From contig CM060131.1 in NCBI GenBank assembly GCA_030522415.1, positions 3,758,501-3,822,500 on the forward strand: DNA of 64,000 nt, in the 5' to 3' direction. The stretch is from Channallabes apus. Lineage: Eukaryota; Chordata; Actinopteri; Siluriformes; Clariidae. The notes under the pieces were generated by a model that was not told the DNA's origin, ran no database searches, and saw only the letters and a list, made by a program, of their open reading frames with translations. This document shows, in pieces, positions 1 through 10,636 of the stretch; within the stretch, counting starts at the first letter, position 1; each line of letters begins with the position of its first letter. The position numbers and the translations under genes are program-made.

Positions 1-354
1 TAAAGTTATTTGGATTTTTACAACATTATTGTTGAAATACTGTATACAGTCCTGAAAAAGGGACGTTTCTTTTTTTTTGCTGAGTATATATTTCAATGAA
101 ATTGAAATAAAATTTTTATGATCAACTAACTGAAAATTCCGACATAATATGGTCAAAAAATTATATTGAAGTCATGCTCACTGATAGCTGATAGTGGTTT
201 GCACCCAGTAAAGGTGCATTTGGTGAAATTGGATTTTTCCTTCTCATTGTCTTCCAAATTTTCACATTTTGTCAAAATTTATTCGCAAAATATAGACAGT
301 TTACTATGTCTGCAGATGATGTTTCTCATTCTGCTGTCGTACCCTTTTAATTAA
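1..354. other. AT-rich non-coding stretch
   Basis: No gene, splice pattern or repeat family is recognised. By position it is probably upstream trehalase intron. Confidence 0.4.
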
Positions 355-692
355 GGCCACGTCTACACATTTTTTAAAATTTGTTTTTGTTTTTGTACTT
401 TGTTCTTTTTAAATAAAACACGACCTACATTTGAAAAATATCTTTGTCCACATGAAAACGCAAAATGCCCTGTTAAGTACTTTTAGGAGCGTCCCTAATC
501 AACAGCGGGCAAATCAGAAGCCTAGACGAAATTTCATAACTGGTTGCGCTTTGTAGAAGGCCAACGGGCCTCGTCCAAAACCTGTCTGCGTTGCATTGTT
601 TTTGGAAAATCTTTACTTTGGACAGAGTTTTCCAAAAGCCAAAACCACAAATAAAAATCTTTAAAAATACCTGGCTATGTGTGGACATGGCC
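355..692. mobile_element. PIF/Harbinger-like MITE
   Basis: Imperfect terminal inverted repeats GGCCACGTCTACACA and TGTGTGGACATGGCC bound 338 bp without coding capacity. A 3-bp TAA lies directly on both sides (352-354 and 693-695), the target type used by Harbinger elements. Family assignment is inferred from the ends and the duplication. Confidence 0.6.
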
Positions 693-832
693 TAAGACTA
701 TTGGTAGAATTTTATGTTTGGGACACACATCAGCATGGTTATACTAATTATGAAGGGTTTCACTGCACAAAAAATAGCATTTGTGGATTTTTACTTAACC
801 TGACAAATTAGTTTCTTCAGTTACACAAAATA

Positions 833-884
833 CCTACCTACCTACCTACACACCTACACACCTACCTACCTACACACCTACACA
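833..884. repeat. (CCTA)n / CACCTA simple repeat
   Basis: Degenerate tandem ACCTACCT and ACACACCT units, directly before a perfect 30-bp inverted repeat. Confidence 0.8.
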
Positions 885-961
885 ACTGAAACAACTCAGT
901 TATTTTTGTAATTTTGTAGCTAACTAATGGCAAATTACAAAAATAACTGAGTTGTTTCAGT
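885..961. repeat. perfect 30-bp inverted repeat (hairpin), 17-nt loop
   Basis: Arm 885-914 starts ACTGAAACAACTCAGT. Arm 932-961 is its exact reverse complement. No coding sequence or transposon end is recognised beside it. Confidence 0.9.
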
Positions 962-1120
962 AGCTATTTAGGATTATGCCATGTAACAACCTTAATCATG
1001 AGCATTCCTTGAGTTTCCAGGTTTTGTTTCACTTCCAAATTTATACTTCACCTTTGTTTCTTGCTGCTTTTGGTTTTGCTGCATTTAAAAGCAATGATGC
1101 AGGATATTCTTCTTCTTTTT

Positions 1121-1121
<1 letters not shown>

Positions 1122-1155
<34 letters not shown>
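1122..1155. repeat. (ATT)n microsatellite
   Basis: Uninterrupted ATT units in an otherwise featureless stretch between the 885-961 hairpin and the LINE fragment at 1303. Confidence 0.95.
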
Positions 1156-1302
1156 GTTACAAGTATTTTTACGTTACATATTTTCTGCAAGCATATTCAT
1201 ATATTAGTATTGATTCCAAGTTATCTAATTACAGAATCACTGTATCCAGTTTACCTACAACAATTTGGTCTTTTTTTTTTTTTTTTTGCAATGTACCAAT
1301 AT

Positions 1303-1617
1303 TCAAGTTCAAGTTCAAGTAGGCTTTATTGTCACTTCAACCATATACAGTTAGTACACAGTGAAAGGAAACAATGTTCCTCCAGGACCAAGGTGCTACA
1401 TGCAACACACATTTACAACATAAATTTACAGAAAAACTAAACTAGCTAACTAAGAGTCCTAGTTAGCTGGCTAGCGGAGACAAGACAGATAGACCTGACA
1501 ACATAAATTAACAACATAAATTAACAAAAACTAACCAGTTAAGGAAGACTATCTACATGTTTTTTTTTATGTTTTTTTTTTTTTTTACAGAAAACACAAC
1601 ATAAATTGCACATGCAC
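1303..1617 (-). mobile_element. LINE 3'-end fragment (interspersed repeat)
   Basis: Starts with TTCAAGTTCAAGT and AGGCTTTATTGTCACTTC, and ends ACATAAATTGCACATGC. The last part resembles the bases at 59630-59680 next to a recognisable LINE reverse-transcriptase remnant, so I read it as the 3' untranslated end of the same LINE type in - orientation. Clade is not certain. Confidence 0.45.
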
Positions 1618-1662
1618 TTATTGATATAGTGGGTAACTTTTGTATGCCTTTGTTCTCTGCAG

Positions 1663-1880
1663 GTGATGAGGAAAGGGCACTTATATATGACAATGCAGTC
1701 TCTGTCAGGCTGAAGGCTATAGAGAGTGTTTTATGGGATTCAAAGAAGGGAGCATGGTTTGATTATAACTTGTTGAATAGGACCAGGAATGATGCTTTCT
1801 ATCCCACCAACCTCAGTCCTCTGTGGGCACGATGTTTTTCTCAGCCTGAGATGGGGCATCAGGCACTAGAGTATCTCAGA
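1663..1880 (+). CDS. treh: trehalase exon ([12 protein letters not shown]...)
   Basis: Acceptor TCTCTGCAG precedes 1663 and donor GTGAGT follows 1880. The exon starts in phase 1 and ends in phase 0. It encodes a segment with [15 protein letters not shown], typical of the trehalase catalytic (alpha/alpha)6 barrel. Confidence 0.9.
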
Positions 1881-4800
1881 GTGAGTGGTGTTTTTTTTTT
1901 AAGTATGTTTGTAAGTAGTTATTAATTTAATTTAGTAGTTATTAAATTAATAATTAATAATGTTATAGAGCAATTATGTAAAGAAATGCAAGTATGCAAT
2001 ACTTGTTAACAAGTATGCCCGGGTTAACAACGACCGCCACTGGTGCTGTTGACTTACAGGGTGCCGGTGGAAATTGGGCTACTGTTGGTCGAAGAAGGAG
2101 AGGAGGAAGGCGTGTTCGAAAGCAGAGAGAGAAGAGGAAAGGCAAGAGTTTAGGAGTGATAGTAGGGACCTTGAATGTTGGGACCATGACAGGGAAGGCA
2201 AGAGAGTTGGTTGATATGATGCAGAGAAGGAAGGTGGATATACTGTGTGTCCAGGAGACCAGGTGGAAAGGTAGCAAAGCTAGAAGCTTAGGATCAGGGT
2301 TCAAATTGTTTTACCATGGTGTGGATAGGAAAAGAAATGGAGTAGGAGTTATCCTGAAAGAGGAGTTTGTAAGGAATGTTCTAGAGGTGAAGAGAGTATC
2401 AGATAGGATGATGCGTCTGAAGCTGGAAATTGATGGTGTGATGTTCAATGTTGTTAGTGGTTATGCTCCACAGGTAGGATGTGTGTTAGAAGAGAAGGAG
2501 AAATTCTGGAGTGAGTTAGATGAAGTGATGCAGAGCATCCCCAGAGGTGAGAGAGTTGTGATTGGTGCAGACTTCAATGGACATGTTGGGGAAGGGAACA
2601 GAGGGGATGAAAATGTGATGGGCAGGTTTGGTCTTCAGGACAGGAATGTAGAAGGACAGATGGTGGTGGACTTTGCAAAGAGGATGGAAATGGCAGTAGT
2701 AAATACTTTCTTCCAGAAGAGGCAGGAACATAGGGTGACATATAAGAGCGGAGGCAGAAGCACTCAGGTGGACTACATCTTGTGTCGACGTTGTAATCTG
2801 AAAGAGATTTGTGACTGCAAAGTGTTGGTAGGGGAGAGTGTAGCCAGACAACACAGAATGGTGGTGTGTAAAATAACCCTGGTGGTGAGGAAGGTGAAGA
2901 GGACAAAGTGGTGGAAGCTGAGAAAGGAAGAATGTTGTGTAGTCTTTAGGGAGGAGTTGAGACAAGCTATGGGTGGTCAGGAGGTGCTTTCAGTTGACTG
3001 GACAACTACAGCCAATGTGATCAGGGAGACAGGTAGGAGGGTACTTGGTGTATCATCAGGTAAGGGAAAAGGAGACAAGGAGACTTGGTGGTGGAATGAG
3101 GAAGTCCAAGAGTGTATACAGGGAAAGAGGCTAGCTAGGAAGAAGTGGGACACTGAGAGGACTGAAGAGAGTAGACAGGAGTACAGGGAGATGCAGCGTA
3201 ATGTGAAGGTAGAAGTGGCAAAGGCCAAACAAAGAGCATATGAGGACTTGTATGCTAGGCTGGACAGTAAGGAGGGAGAGGTGGATCTGTACAGGTTGGC
3301 AAGGCAAAGAGATAGAGATGGGAAGGATGTGCAGCAGGTTAGAGTGATTAAAGATAGAGATGGAAATGTACTGACAGATGCCAGGAGGGTGATGGGAAGA
3401 TGGAAGGAGTACTTTGAGGAGTTGATGAATGAGGAAAACGAAAGAGAACAAAGAGTAGAAGAGGTGACTGTTGTGGAGCAGGAAGTAGCAAATATTAGTA
3501 AAAGTGAGGTGAGAAGGGCGTTGAAGAGGATGAAGAGTGGAAAGGCTGTTAGTCCTGATGACATACCTGTGGAGGTATGGAAGTGCTTAGGAGAGGTGGC
3601 AGTAGAGTTTCTGACTAGTTTGTTTAACGAGATCTTGGAGAGTGAGAGGATTCCAGAGGAATGGAGGAGAAGTGTATTGGTGCCGATTTTTAAGAACAAG
3701 GGAGATGTGCAGAGCTGTGGCAATTACAGAGGCATAAAGCTAATGAGCCATTCAATGAAGCTGTGGGAAAGAGTAGTGGAAGCTAGGTTAAGGGCAGAGG
3801 TGAGAATTTGTGAGCAGCAATATGGTTTTATGCCTAGAAAGAGTACATCAGATGCAGTATTTGCTTTAAGGATGCTGATGGAGAAGTACAGAGAAGGTAA
3901 TAAAGAGTTGCATTGTGTCTTTGTAGATTTAGAGAAAGCGAGAGAGGAGCTGTGGTGTTGTATGAGGAAGTCTGGAGTGGCAGAGAAGTATGTTAGAGTG
4001 GTGCAGGACATGTATGAGAGTTGTAAGACAGTGGTGAGATGTGCTGTAGGTGTGACAGAAGAGTTCAAGGTGGAGGTGGGTCTGCATCAAGGATCGGCTC
4101 TAAGCCCCTTTTTGTTTGCTCTAGTGATGGACAGGATGACAGATGAAGTTAGACAGGAGTCTCAATGGTCTATGATGTTTGCAGATGACATTGTGCTTTG
4201 TAGCGAGAGCTGGGAACAGGTGGAAGAAAATTTGGAGAGGTGGAGGTACGCTCTGGAAAGCAGAGGAATGAAGGTTAGCCGCAGCAAGACGGAATACATG
4301 TGTGTGAATGAGAGGGACCCAAGAGGAACAGTGAGGCTTCAGGGAGCAGAGGTAAAGAAGGTGCAGGATTTTAAGTACTTAGGGTCAACTGTCGAGAGCA
4401 ACGGAGAGTGTTCAAAGGAGGTGAAGAGACGAGTACAGGCAGGTTGGAATGGGTGGAGAAAAGTGTCAGGTGTGTTGTGCGATAAAAGAGTATCAGCGAG
4501 AATGAAAGGACAGGTGTACAGGACAGTGGTGAGACCAGCGATGCTCTACGGCTTAGAGACAGTGGCACTGAAGAAAAGACAGGAGGCAGAGCTAGAGGTA
4601 GCAGAGCTGAAGATGTTGAGGTTCTCTTTGGGAGTGACAAGGATGGATAGGATCAAGAATGAGTTCATCAGAGGGACAACCCATGTTAGATGTTTTGGAG
4701 ATAAAGTCAGAGAGGCCAGATTGAGGTGGTTTGGACATGTTCAGAGGAGAGATTGTGAATATATTGGTAGAAGGATGCTGAGGTTGGAACTGCCAGGCAG

Positions 4801-7342
4801 GAGGTCTAGAGGAAGACCAAAGAGGAGATTTATGGATGCAGTGAGAGAGGACATGAAGTTAGTTGGTGTAAGAGAAGAGGATGCAGAGGATAGGGTTAGA
4901 TGGAGGCAGATGATTCGCTGTGGCGACCCCTGAAAGGGAACAGCCGAAAGACAAAGAAGAATTCATTTAATTGTTTACTTGATTGTGTAAAAATAAATTT
5001 CAAATGCTATGTGATATAACTTTGACATGACTTATTGAGTTATTGTTTCCAGAAAAGCAGAATAAAATTTCCAAGATTTAGGATAATCAGCTCTGAGTAC
5101 AGTGTTTCACTCAGAGTGTTTCTCATTGTGTAGATGCTGTAATGGGCCTGATATGTTGCAATAATATCACATTTTCTATAGGTTAGCCCTGAACCCTAGG
5201 TTTTACAATGTACTAGTATGTGCACAAAAGGAATTTTTATACATATCATATATTATTTTTTATATATTATATTAGAGCTCCTTATGCTCTGAAATGATCA
5301 TAGATTCATATATTTCCATTTGTAAAACATTTGATCTAATTGTTAATAACAATGAATTACTCACTACTTGAAGTATTTCTTTTTAACTTAACAGACACTT
5401 CTGGCTGAGACAAGCACAATTCATCCATATATTTTAGCTAATAACCTTCAATATACAGTGGCTTGCAAAAGTATTTGGCCCCCTTGAACTTTTCCACATT
5501 TTGTCACATTACAGCCACAAACATGAATCAATTTTATTGGAATTCCACGTGAAAGATTAATACAAAGTGGTGTACACATGAGAAGTGGAACGAAAATCAT
5601 ACATGATTCCAAACATTTTTTACAAATAAATAACTGAAAAGTGGGGTGTGTAATTATTCAGCCCCCTGAGTCAATACTTTGTAGAACCACCTTTTGCTGC
5701 AATTACAGCTACAGTACCAGTCTTTTAGGGTATGTCTCTACCAGCTTTGCACATCTAGAGACTGAAATCCTCGCCCATTCTTCTTTGCAAAACAGCTCCA
5801 GCTCAGTCAGATTAGATGGACAGCAGTTTTCAGATCTTGCCACAGATTCTCGATTGGATTTAGATCTGGACTTTGACTGGGCCATTCTAACACATGGATA
5901 TGTTTTGTTTTAAACCATTCCATTGTTGCCCTGGCTTTATGTTTAGGGTCGTTGTCCTGCTGGAAGGTGAACCTCCGCCCCAGTCTCAAGTCTTTTGCAG
6001 ACTCCAAGAGGTTTTCTTCCAAGATTGCCTTGTATTTGGCTCCATCCATCTTCCCATCACCTCTGGCCAGCTTCCCTGTCCCTGCTGAAGAGAAGCACCC
6101 CCAGAGCATGATGCTGCCACCACCATATTTGACAGTGTAGATGGTGTGTTCAGAGGGATGTGCAGTGTTAGTTTTCCGCCACACATAGCGTTTTGCATTT
6201 TGGCCAAAAGGTTAAATTTTAGTCTCATCTGACCAGAGCACCTTCTTCCACATGTTTGCTGTGTCCCCCACATGGCTTGTGGCAAACTGCAAACGGGACT
6301 TATTATGGTTTTCTGTTAACAATGGCTTTCTTCTTGCCACTCTTCCATAAAGGCCAACTTTGTGCAGTGCACGACTAATAGTTGTCCTATGGACAGATTC
6401 CCCCACCTGAGCTGTAGATCTCTGCAGCTCGTCCAGAGTCACCATGGGCCTCTTGGCTGCATTTCTGATCAGAGTTCTCCTTATTCGGCCTGTGAGTTTA
6501 GGTGGACGGCCTTGTCTCGGTAGGTTTACAGTTGTGCCATATTCCTTCCATTTCTGAATGATCGCTTGAACAGTGGCTCCGTGGGATGTTCAAGGCTTTG
6601 GAAATCTTTTTGTAGCCTAAGCCTGCTTTAAATTTCTCAATAACTTTATCCCTGACCTGTCTGGTGTGTTCTTTGGACTTCATGGTGTTGTTGCTCCCAA
6701 TATTCTCTTAGACAACCTCTGAGGCCGTCACAGAGCAGCTGTATTTGTACTGACATTAGATTACACACCGGTGCACTCTATTTAGTCATTAGCACTCATC
6801 AGGCAATGTCTATGGGCAACTGACTGCACTCAGACCAAAGGGGGCTGAATAATTACACACACCCCACTTTTCAGTTATTTATTTGTAAAAAATGTTTGGA
6901 ATCATGTACTGTATGATTTTCGTTCCACTTCTCACGTGTACACCACTTTGTATTCGTCTTTCACGTGGAATTCCAATAAAATTGATTCATGTTTGTGGCT
7001 GTAATGTGACAAAATGTGGAAAAGTTCAATATTCATCAGGAAAGCACTACCTAATTGGTGGGGTGCATTTAAGTTATGTTTTGTAAATGTTATTTGCTTT
7101 GTAAACAGCTGGCAATGATTTGCTTGTGTACTATGTCAAATAATTTTTTTTTGTTCTGTCAATCTCCAAGTCCAATGGTTTTGAAATGGCATTTGGTATT
7201 GCAGATTTTTTTGTACTAGGGAATTTTATAAAAGTTGTATTAAAATAGTAAAGTATATTCACAATACAGAAAGACATTTTCATTCCTTTAGCCACATCAA
7301 CGTTTTTGTCCAGAGCAGGGTCAAGGAGGATTTGCACACAGA

Positions 7343-7374
<32 letters not shown>

Positions 7375-7806
7375 CACACTTTGGAGAACCTAAGACCAAA
7401 CAGGACTCTGAAAGCTGGATGTTGGCCGCAATTCTTCCTGTACCGTTGTGCCACATTGGGAGAAGATTTAGTAATATGTAGTTCATTTTAATACATTCAC
7501 ACTTGATCATGTACAGTATTAAATATTGTGTACTGTTATGCAGCTGTGATGTCATTAAAATTATTCACACTATGTGTTGCTATGTGTATTTTTGTGAGGT
7601 TTGTGAATTGGGACAAAAGACAAGGTAATCACCTTCCAGATGTGTCTTTTAAATTTTTTTATTTACTGGCTTCTTTGTGTAGGGGAGTGGTGGCCTGAGC
7701 TATGCCAATGGTGTTCCCACTTCTCTGAGTCAGAGTGGCCAACAATGGGACATGCCTAATGCCTGGCCTCCACTTCAGCACATGCTCATAGAAGGTAGGA
7801 AACTAA

Positions 7807-7874
<68 letters not shown>

Positions 7875-8694
7875 TGGTTTACCCATGATATAACCTAACC
7901 TAATTTCAAGGTTAAGGGGGGGGGGAAAACATTTCACATTTCTGACTATTTATTTATTCCACATCTCTGCACATGTTGAGTTAAATTCATAAATTTTTCA
8001 CCAATCTGAAATCTAAAAGCGACAAAACAATTAAACAAATAAAGAACAATGAATCCAGCTTGTTGGAATGAATACAGTACATAGCTGTAGCAGGCCATAC
8101 AGCTGGGCTGTCTATGTGCAAGTACTGTATCTACAGGCTTGGTGGAATAAAATCCAGGCATATTTGAGAATTTAAGAATAGCTTTTTGAACAATAGGTAT
8201 AAAACTCAATATAAAATCTCCATCTTCTGTTGTTTTTCCCAGGTCTGTCACAGCTTGATTCAGTAGATTCCAAAGATCTTGCCTCTGATTTGGCTCAAAA
8301 GTGGATTCAGACAAATTGGCTTGCTTATGATAAATATGATGCCATGTTTGAGAAGGTATTTCCTGTTGTTTTTCTTATAATTATTTCAGCTATATGAATA
8401 TATAGATTACACTGTCACTGATTAGTTAGATAGATAAAAGGGTGAGGGTGTTCACATCCAGTACACACTGTTACATAATTACTGTACACACAATAACAGC
8501 ACTTTATATATGGCAAAGGATTTAAACTCTTTTGTACAACTGTTTCATGACCATCATTAAGCACATAATAGGTCTGCAAAAGCTGTAACTGTCAGTGAAA
8601 TAAACAAAAAGTGGGCTGAACAATCCCCTCAGTATTAGCAAAGAAATTGGTACATATTTAATACATAAAACTAGTTGGTACATAATTAAAATAA

Positions 8695-8741
<47 letters not shown>

Positions 8742-9838
8742 TACAAATAAAAATAATGTGGTATAAGCTTAAGAACAAGAAAAGGTGCAGAACACAGAAA
8801 TAAAAAATGGGGCAAAAAAATATTTTCCTAGTTAAGAAAACCACATCAGAACAGTTGAGCAGATCAAGAACACTTCTAGGGGTCAAAAGTTCTTGAACAG
8901 TACTGAGGACAGATGGAGTAAAGGCATGGAAGAGCCTCACCAGAAAATAAACTAATTGTTTAGTGATATCTATGGGTTCCATACTGTATGTCAGGCAGTC
9001 ATTGACTGAAAAGAATTTGTAATCAAGCATAAATTGATTACTATTTAATTTTTTCATTATCTTTTTTTCCCTTAAAAAAGGGGGTGGGAGATCCCATATA
9101 AAAAGTGCTGTCATTACTACACATAAAATTTTTATATGCTTAATTTAAGCTCAAAGAGATTTAATTTATACTCCAATATAATGTGTACACAACTGGAAAA
9201 AACAACATATATAGCAATGTATTGATGTGTATCTGTTGCAGTATGATGTCAGTGGAGATGGGAAACCTGGAGGAGGTGGTGAATATGAAGTTCAGGTACT
9301 GTTCCTGTAATCCTGTTTACATTAATTTTATATATGACAAATTATTTTAAAAATTTACTTTTTAGATTAAATGCCGTATCTCTTTAACAATGTAAAAACT
9401 TAGCATAATATTATTACACTACATTAATATTATTGTTAAGCAATATATTTTTCAAATGTTGTCATGGTTTAAAAAGTAACTGATAACTAAGTGCTAAATA
9501 AATGTTTTCTTATAAACTGTAAAATTAGGAAATACAAAGTCTAAATAGAATTTTCAGTTTAGCTATAGCCAGAGCACTAAATGTGCATCTAAAATGATGC
9601 AGTCAAATTTCCAAATCACATTTTTAAAAACATGTTTATACAGTAGACCTTGAATCCGTCTGTGTGAGCCATGTTTCACTTGCTTTTACAGCTGGGGTTT
9701 GGCTGGACCAATGGTGTTGCTCTACAGCTGCTGGACCAGTATGGGAATAAACTGAGATCTGGGGCAGTGGTTTTAGGTTCCGGGGTTCCGGTTGGACTAA
9801 TTTACTCACTAGTAATTGCCATATGTTTCCATGTGTAA
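1663..9838 (+). CDS. treh: trehalase, 3' half of gene (five coding exons)
   Basis: Trehalase splits trehalose into two glucose units; the vertebrate enzyme is a GPI-anchored brush-border protein. Five exons splice in frame with AG/GT borders: 1663-1880, 7683-7794, 8243-8355, 9242-9295 and 9692-9838 (stop TAA 9836-9838). Visible motifs are [11 protein letters not shown] in exon 2 (the family signature QWDxPNAWPP) and GGGGEYEVQ joined to LGFGWTNGV across exons 4 and 5. The Glu in GEY is, from family knowledge, the likely catalytic base. The C-terminus is hydrophobic and fits a GPI-attachment signal. The 5' exons lie before the window or are not seen. The first intron here is enlarged by an RTE LINE and a Tc1 element. 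All intron phases match (0, 1, 0, 0), so I see no sign of decay. A possible polyadenylation signal AATAAA lies at 10087. Confidence 0.93.
2015..4933 (+). CDS. RTE LINE ORF: AP endonuclease plus reverse transcriptase
   Basis: The protein is open for 972 residues from ATG 2015; an in-frame ATG at 1994 probably precedes the element. The N-terminal third is an exonuclease-endonuclease-phosphatase domain: [26 protein letters not shown] and QVDYILCRR. The reverse transcriptase follows, with [29 protein letters not shown], the motif A stretch [21 protein letters not shown] and the catalytic MMFADD. The C-terminus contains [11 protein letters not shown] and [12 protein letters not shown], typical of the RTE clade. 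Oddity: just after the motif A aspartate the chain runs [10 protein letters not shown], and about five residues usual in this family seem missing. The frame is kept, but activity is doubtful. The product would nick DNA and copy its own RNA at the target. Confidence 0.88.
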   Translation: MPGLTTTATGAVDLQGAGGNWATVGRRRRGGRRVRKQREKRKGKSLGVIVGTLNVGTMTGKARELVDMMQRRKVDILCVQETRWKGSKARSLGSGFKLFYHGVDRKRNGVGVILKEEFVRNVLEVKRVSDRMMRLKLEIDGVMFNVVSGYAPQVGCVLEEKEKFWSELDEVMQSIPRGERVVIGADFNGHVGEGNRGDENVMGRFGLQDRNVEGQMVVDFAKRMEMAVVNTFFQKRQEHRVTYKSGGRSTQVDYILCRRCNLKEICDCKVLVGESVARQHRMVVCKITLVVRKVKRTKWWKLRKEECCVVFREELRQAMGGQEVLSVDWTTTANVIRETGRRVLGVSSGKGKGDKETWWWNEEVQECIQGKRLARKKWDTERTEESRQEYREMQRNVKVEVAKAKQRAYEDLYARLDSKEGEVDLYRLARQRDRDGKDVQQVRVIKDRDGNVLTDARRVMGRWKEYFEELMNEENEREQRVEEVTVVEQEVANISKSEVRRALKRMKSGKAVSPDDIPVEVWKCLGEVAVEFLTSLFNEILESERIPEEWRRSVLVPIFKNKGDVQSCGNYRGIKLMSHSMKLWERVVEARLRAEVRICEQQYGFMPRKSTSDAVFALRMLMEKYREGNKELHCVFVDLEKAREELWCCMRKSGVAEKYVRVVQDMYESCKTVVRCAVGVTEEFKVEVGLHQGSALSPFLFALVMDRMTDEVRQESQWSMMFADDIVLCSESWEQVEENLERWRYALESRGMKVSRSKTEYMCVNERDPRGTVRLQGAEVKKVQDFKYLGSTVESNGECSKEVKRRVQAGWNGWRKVSGVLCDKRVSARMKGQVYRTVVRPAMLYGLETVALKKRQEAELEVAELKMLRFSLGVTRMDRIKNEFIRGTTHVRCFGDKVREARLRWFGHVQRRDCEYIGRRMLRLELPGRRSRGRPKRRFMDAVREDMKLVGVREEDAEDRVRWRQMIRCGDP
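2015..4965 (+). mobile_element. RTE-clade non-LTR retrotransposon, near full length
   Basis: One long ORF with endonuclease and reverse transcriptase is followed at once by a short tail ending in AAAGACAAAGAAG. RTE elements have such very short 3' regions. It sits in a trehalase intron in the sense orientation. Ends are approximate and no clear target duplication was found. Confidence 0.8.
4966..5454. other. trehalase intron, no feature seen
   Basis: AT-rich sequence between the RTE LINE and the Tc1 element. No exon or repeat is recognised. Confidence 0.5.
5455..7030 (-). mobile_element. Tc1/mariner element, right terminus truncated
   Basis: The left end CAGTGGCTTGCAAAAGTATT follows a TA dinucleotide. 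Long inverted repeats of about 200 bp occupy 5455-5665 and 6840-7030, for example GGGGTGTGTAATTATTCAG against CTGAATAATTACACACACCCC. The right repeat stops at AAAAGTTCAA, so its outer ~32 bp are missing and the element cannot be mobilised. It carries a broken transposase on the - strand. Confidence 0.92.
5807..6683 (-). pseudogene. Tc1 transposase pseudogene
   Basis: Three - strand pieces in different frames make up one Tc1 transposase. 6683-6498 starts [18 protein letters not shown] (paired-like DNA-binding domain). 6445-6212 holds [12 protein letters not shown] and WSDETKI (first Asp of the DDE catalytic triad). 6184-5807 holds [22 protein letters not shown] (second Asp) and [11 protein letters not shown] (third acidic residue). 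At least two frameshifts separate the pieces and the C-terminus is shortened. It would have cut at the inverted repeats and inserted at TA. Confidence 0.92.
7031..7682. other. trehalase intron with (CA)n run
   Basis: Contains ACGCACGC and CACACACA simple repeats at 7339-7378. Nothing else is recognised. Confidence 0.6.
7683..7794 (+). CDS. treh: trehalase exon with QWDxPNAWPP signature
   Basis: Acceptor TTTGTGTAG, donor GTAGGA. Encodes [15 protein letters not shown] followed by [13 protein letters not shown], the second trehalase signature. Starts in phase 0 and ends in phase 1. An (AC)n run begins 14 bp into the next intron. Confidence 0.93.
7809..7871. repeat. (AC)n microsatellite
   Basis: About 31 uninterrupted AC units just inside the intron after the [10 protein letters not shown] exon. 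Confidence 0.97.
8243..8355 (+). CDS. treh: trehalase exon (KWIQTNW...YDAMFEK)
   Basis: Acceptor TTTTTCCCAG, donor GTATTT. Encodes [26 protein letters not shown] sequence in two adjoining parts, the conserved helix before the active-site Glu exon. Completes the split Gly codon from the exon before. Confidence 0.92.
8356..9241. other. trehalase intron with (AAT)n
   Basis: Holds an AAT microsatellite at 8695-8740. The remainder is AT-rich with no recognised feature. Confidence 0.6.
9242..9295 (+). CDS. treh: trehalase 54-bp exon with active-site GEY
   Basis: Eighteen codons, [18 protein letters not shown], between acceptor GTTGCAG and donor GTACTG, phase 0 at both ends. The Gly-rich loop plus GEY is the conserved lid and catalytic region of the family. 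Confidence 0.92.
9692..9838 (+). CDS. treh: trehalase terminal exon, GPI-signal-like end
   Basis: Acceptor TGCTTTTACAG. Begins [18 protein letters not shown] and ends with a hydrophobic stretch ([19 protein letters not shown]) and stop TAA. The short polar spacer before the hydrophobic tail suits GPI anchoring, as in mammalian trehalase. Confidence 0.92.
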   Translation: MGFGWTNGVALQLLDQYGNKLRSGAVVLGSGVPVGLIYSLVIAICFHV

Positions 9839-10239
9839 TTTTGATAGTAATTAAAAAAAAAAAAAAGGCTTCTTGGATATTAGGATATAAAATTCTATTG
9901 AAGTCAATATGATTGATTATTCTGGATTTCTTGAATAATCATTGCAAAAGCTCTAATCTTTCAAGGATTACAAGATTATTCCATAAACAGCTATCAATAG
10001 ACATTTAGTAATCATAATAAATTAAGAACTGAAATTAAGATTTTATTTGTATGTATCATCATAGTGACTGGTCAGTGGTCACATCCAATAAAGATATTGC
10101 AGAAGAAGATGCTATTGTATATTTCTAGACAACATTTAGTAATTGTAGAGTTATTTGACTAAATATTTCCAAATGTTTTAATCAATAAAAGCATTCAACA
10201 AAGGAAGAAATTATTAAGTTTTAAGTATGATTTTAATAG
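9839..10239. other. trehalase 3' flank
   Basis: AT-rich 3' untranslated or intergenic sequence. AATAAA at 10087-10092 is a candidate poly(A) signal for treh. Confidence 0.4.
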
Positions 10240-10445
10240 GGCGGCATAGTGGTGTAGTGGTTAGCACTGTTTCCTTGCAACTCCAGGGTCCGGCTTCGAT
10301 TCCCAGCCAGGTACGATACCCGTCTCTGTGTACATGGATTTAGCATGTTCTCCCCGTGATTGGTGGGTTTCCACCAGGTACTCTGGTTTCCTTCCAAAGT
10401 CCAAAGACATGCAGATTAGGCTAATTGGTACTCCCAAATTGCTCG

Positions 10446-10507
<62 letters not shown>

Positions 10508-10636
10508 CCTGCGATGGATTGGCACCCCGTCCAGGGTGTACCCGGCCTCGTGCCCTAAGTCTCCTGGTATAGTCTCCAGGTCCCCCGCGACCCTGAATCT
10601 AGAATAAAGCAGTATAGACGATGAGAAAGTGAGGTA
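10240..10636 (+). mobile_element. tRNA-headed SINE, full length, with expanded (GT)n
   Basis: The head GGCGGCATAGTGGTGTAGTG and GGTTAGCAC has a pol III A box and is followed by a B-box-like CTTCGATTCCC. The conserved body follows (ATGTTCTCCCCGTG, GTCCAAAGACATGCAG, CTGCGATGGATTGGCACC), then the tail CCCCCGCGACCCTGAA. A (GT)30 run at 10447-10506 lies where other copies have a short TG stretch. Flanking AGTATGATT on both sides is probably the target duplication. Confidence 0.88.
10447..10506. repeat. (GT)n microsatellite within SINE
   Basis: About 30 GT units grown from the TG-rich segment of the SINE body. Confidence 0.97.

Noticed and set aside
833..884. Regularly spaced CCTACCTA units as a possible CRISPR-like array
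   Set aside because: Simple tandem repeat without spacers, in a eukaryotic genome.
2516..4068. Long - strand ORFs opposite the RTE LINE
   Set aside because: Mirror frames of a purine-rich coding strand; no motifs.
7131..7555. ORFs of about 90-107 codons across the (CA)n run
   Set aside because: Open only because of CVCVCV/THTHTH repeats. The same applies at 10328, 20669-20916, 28623 and 47384.
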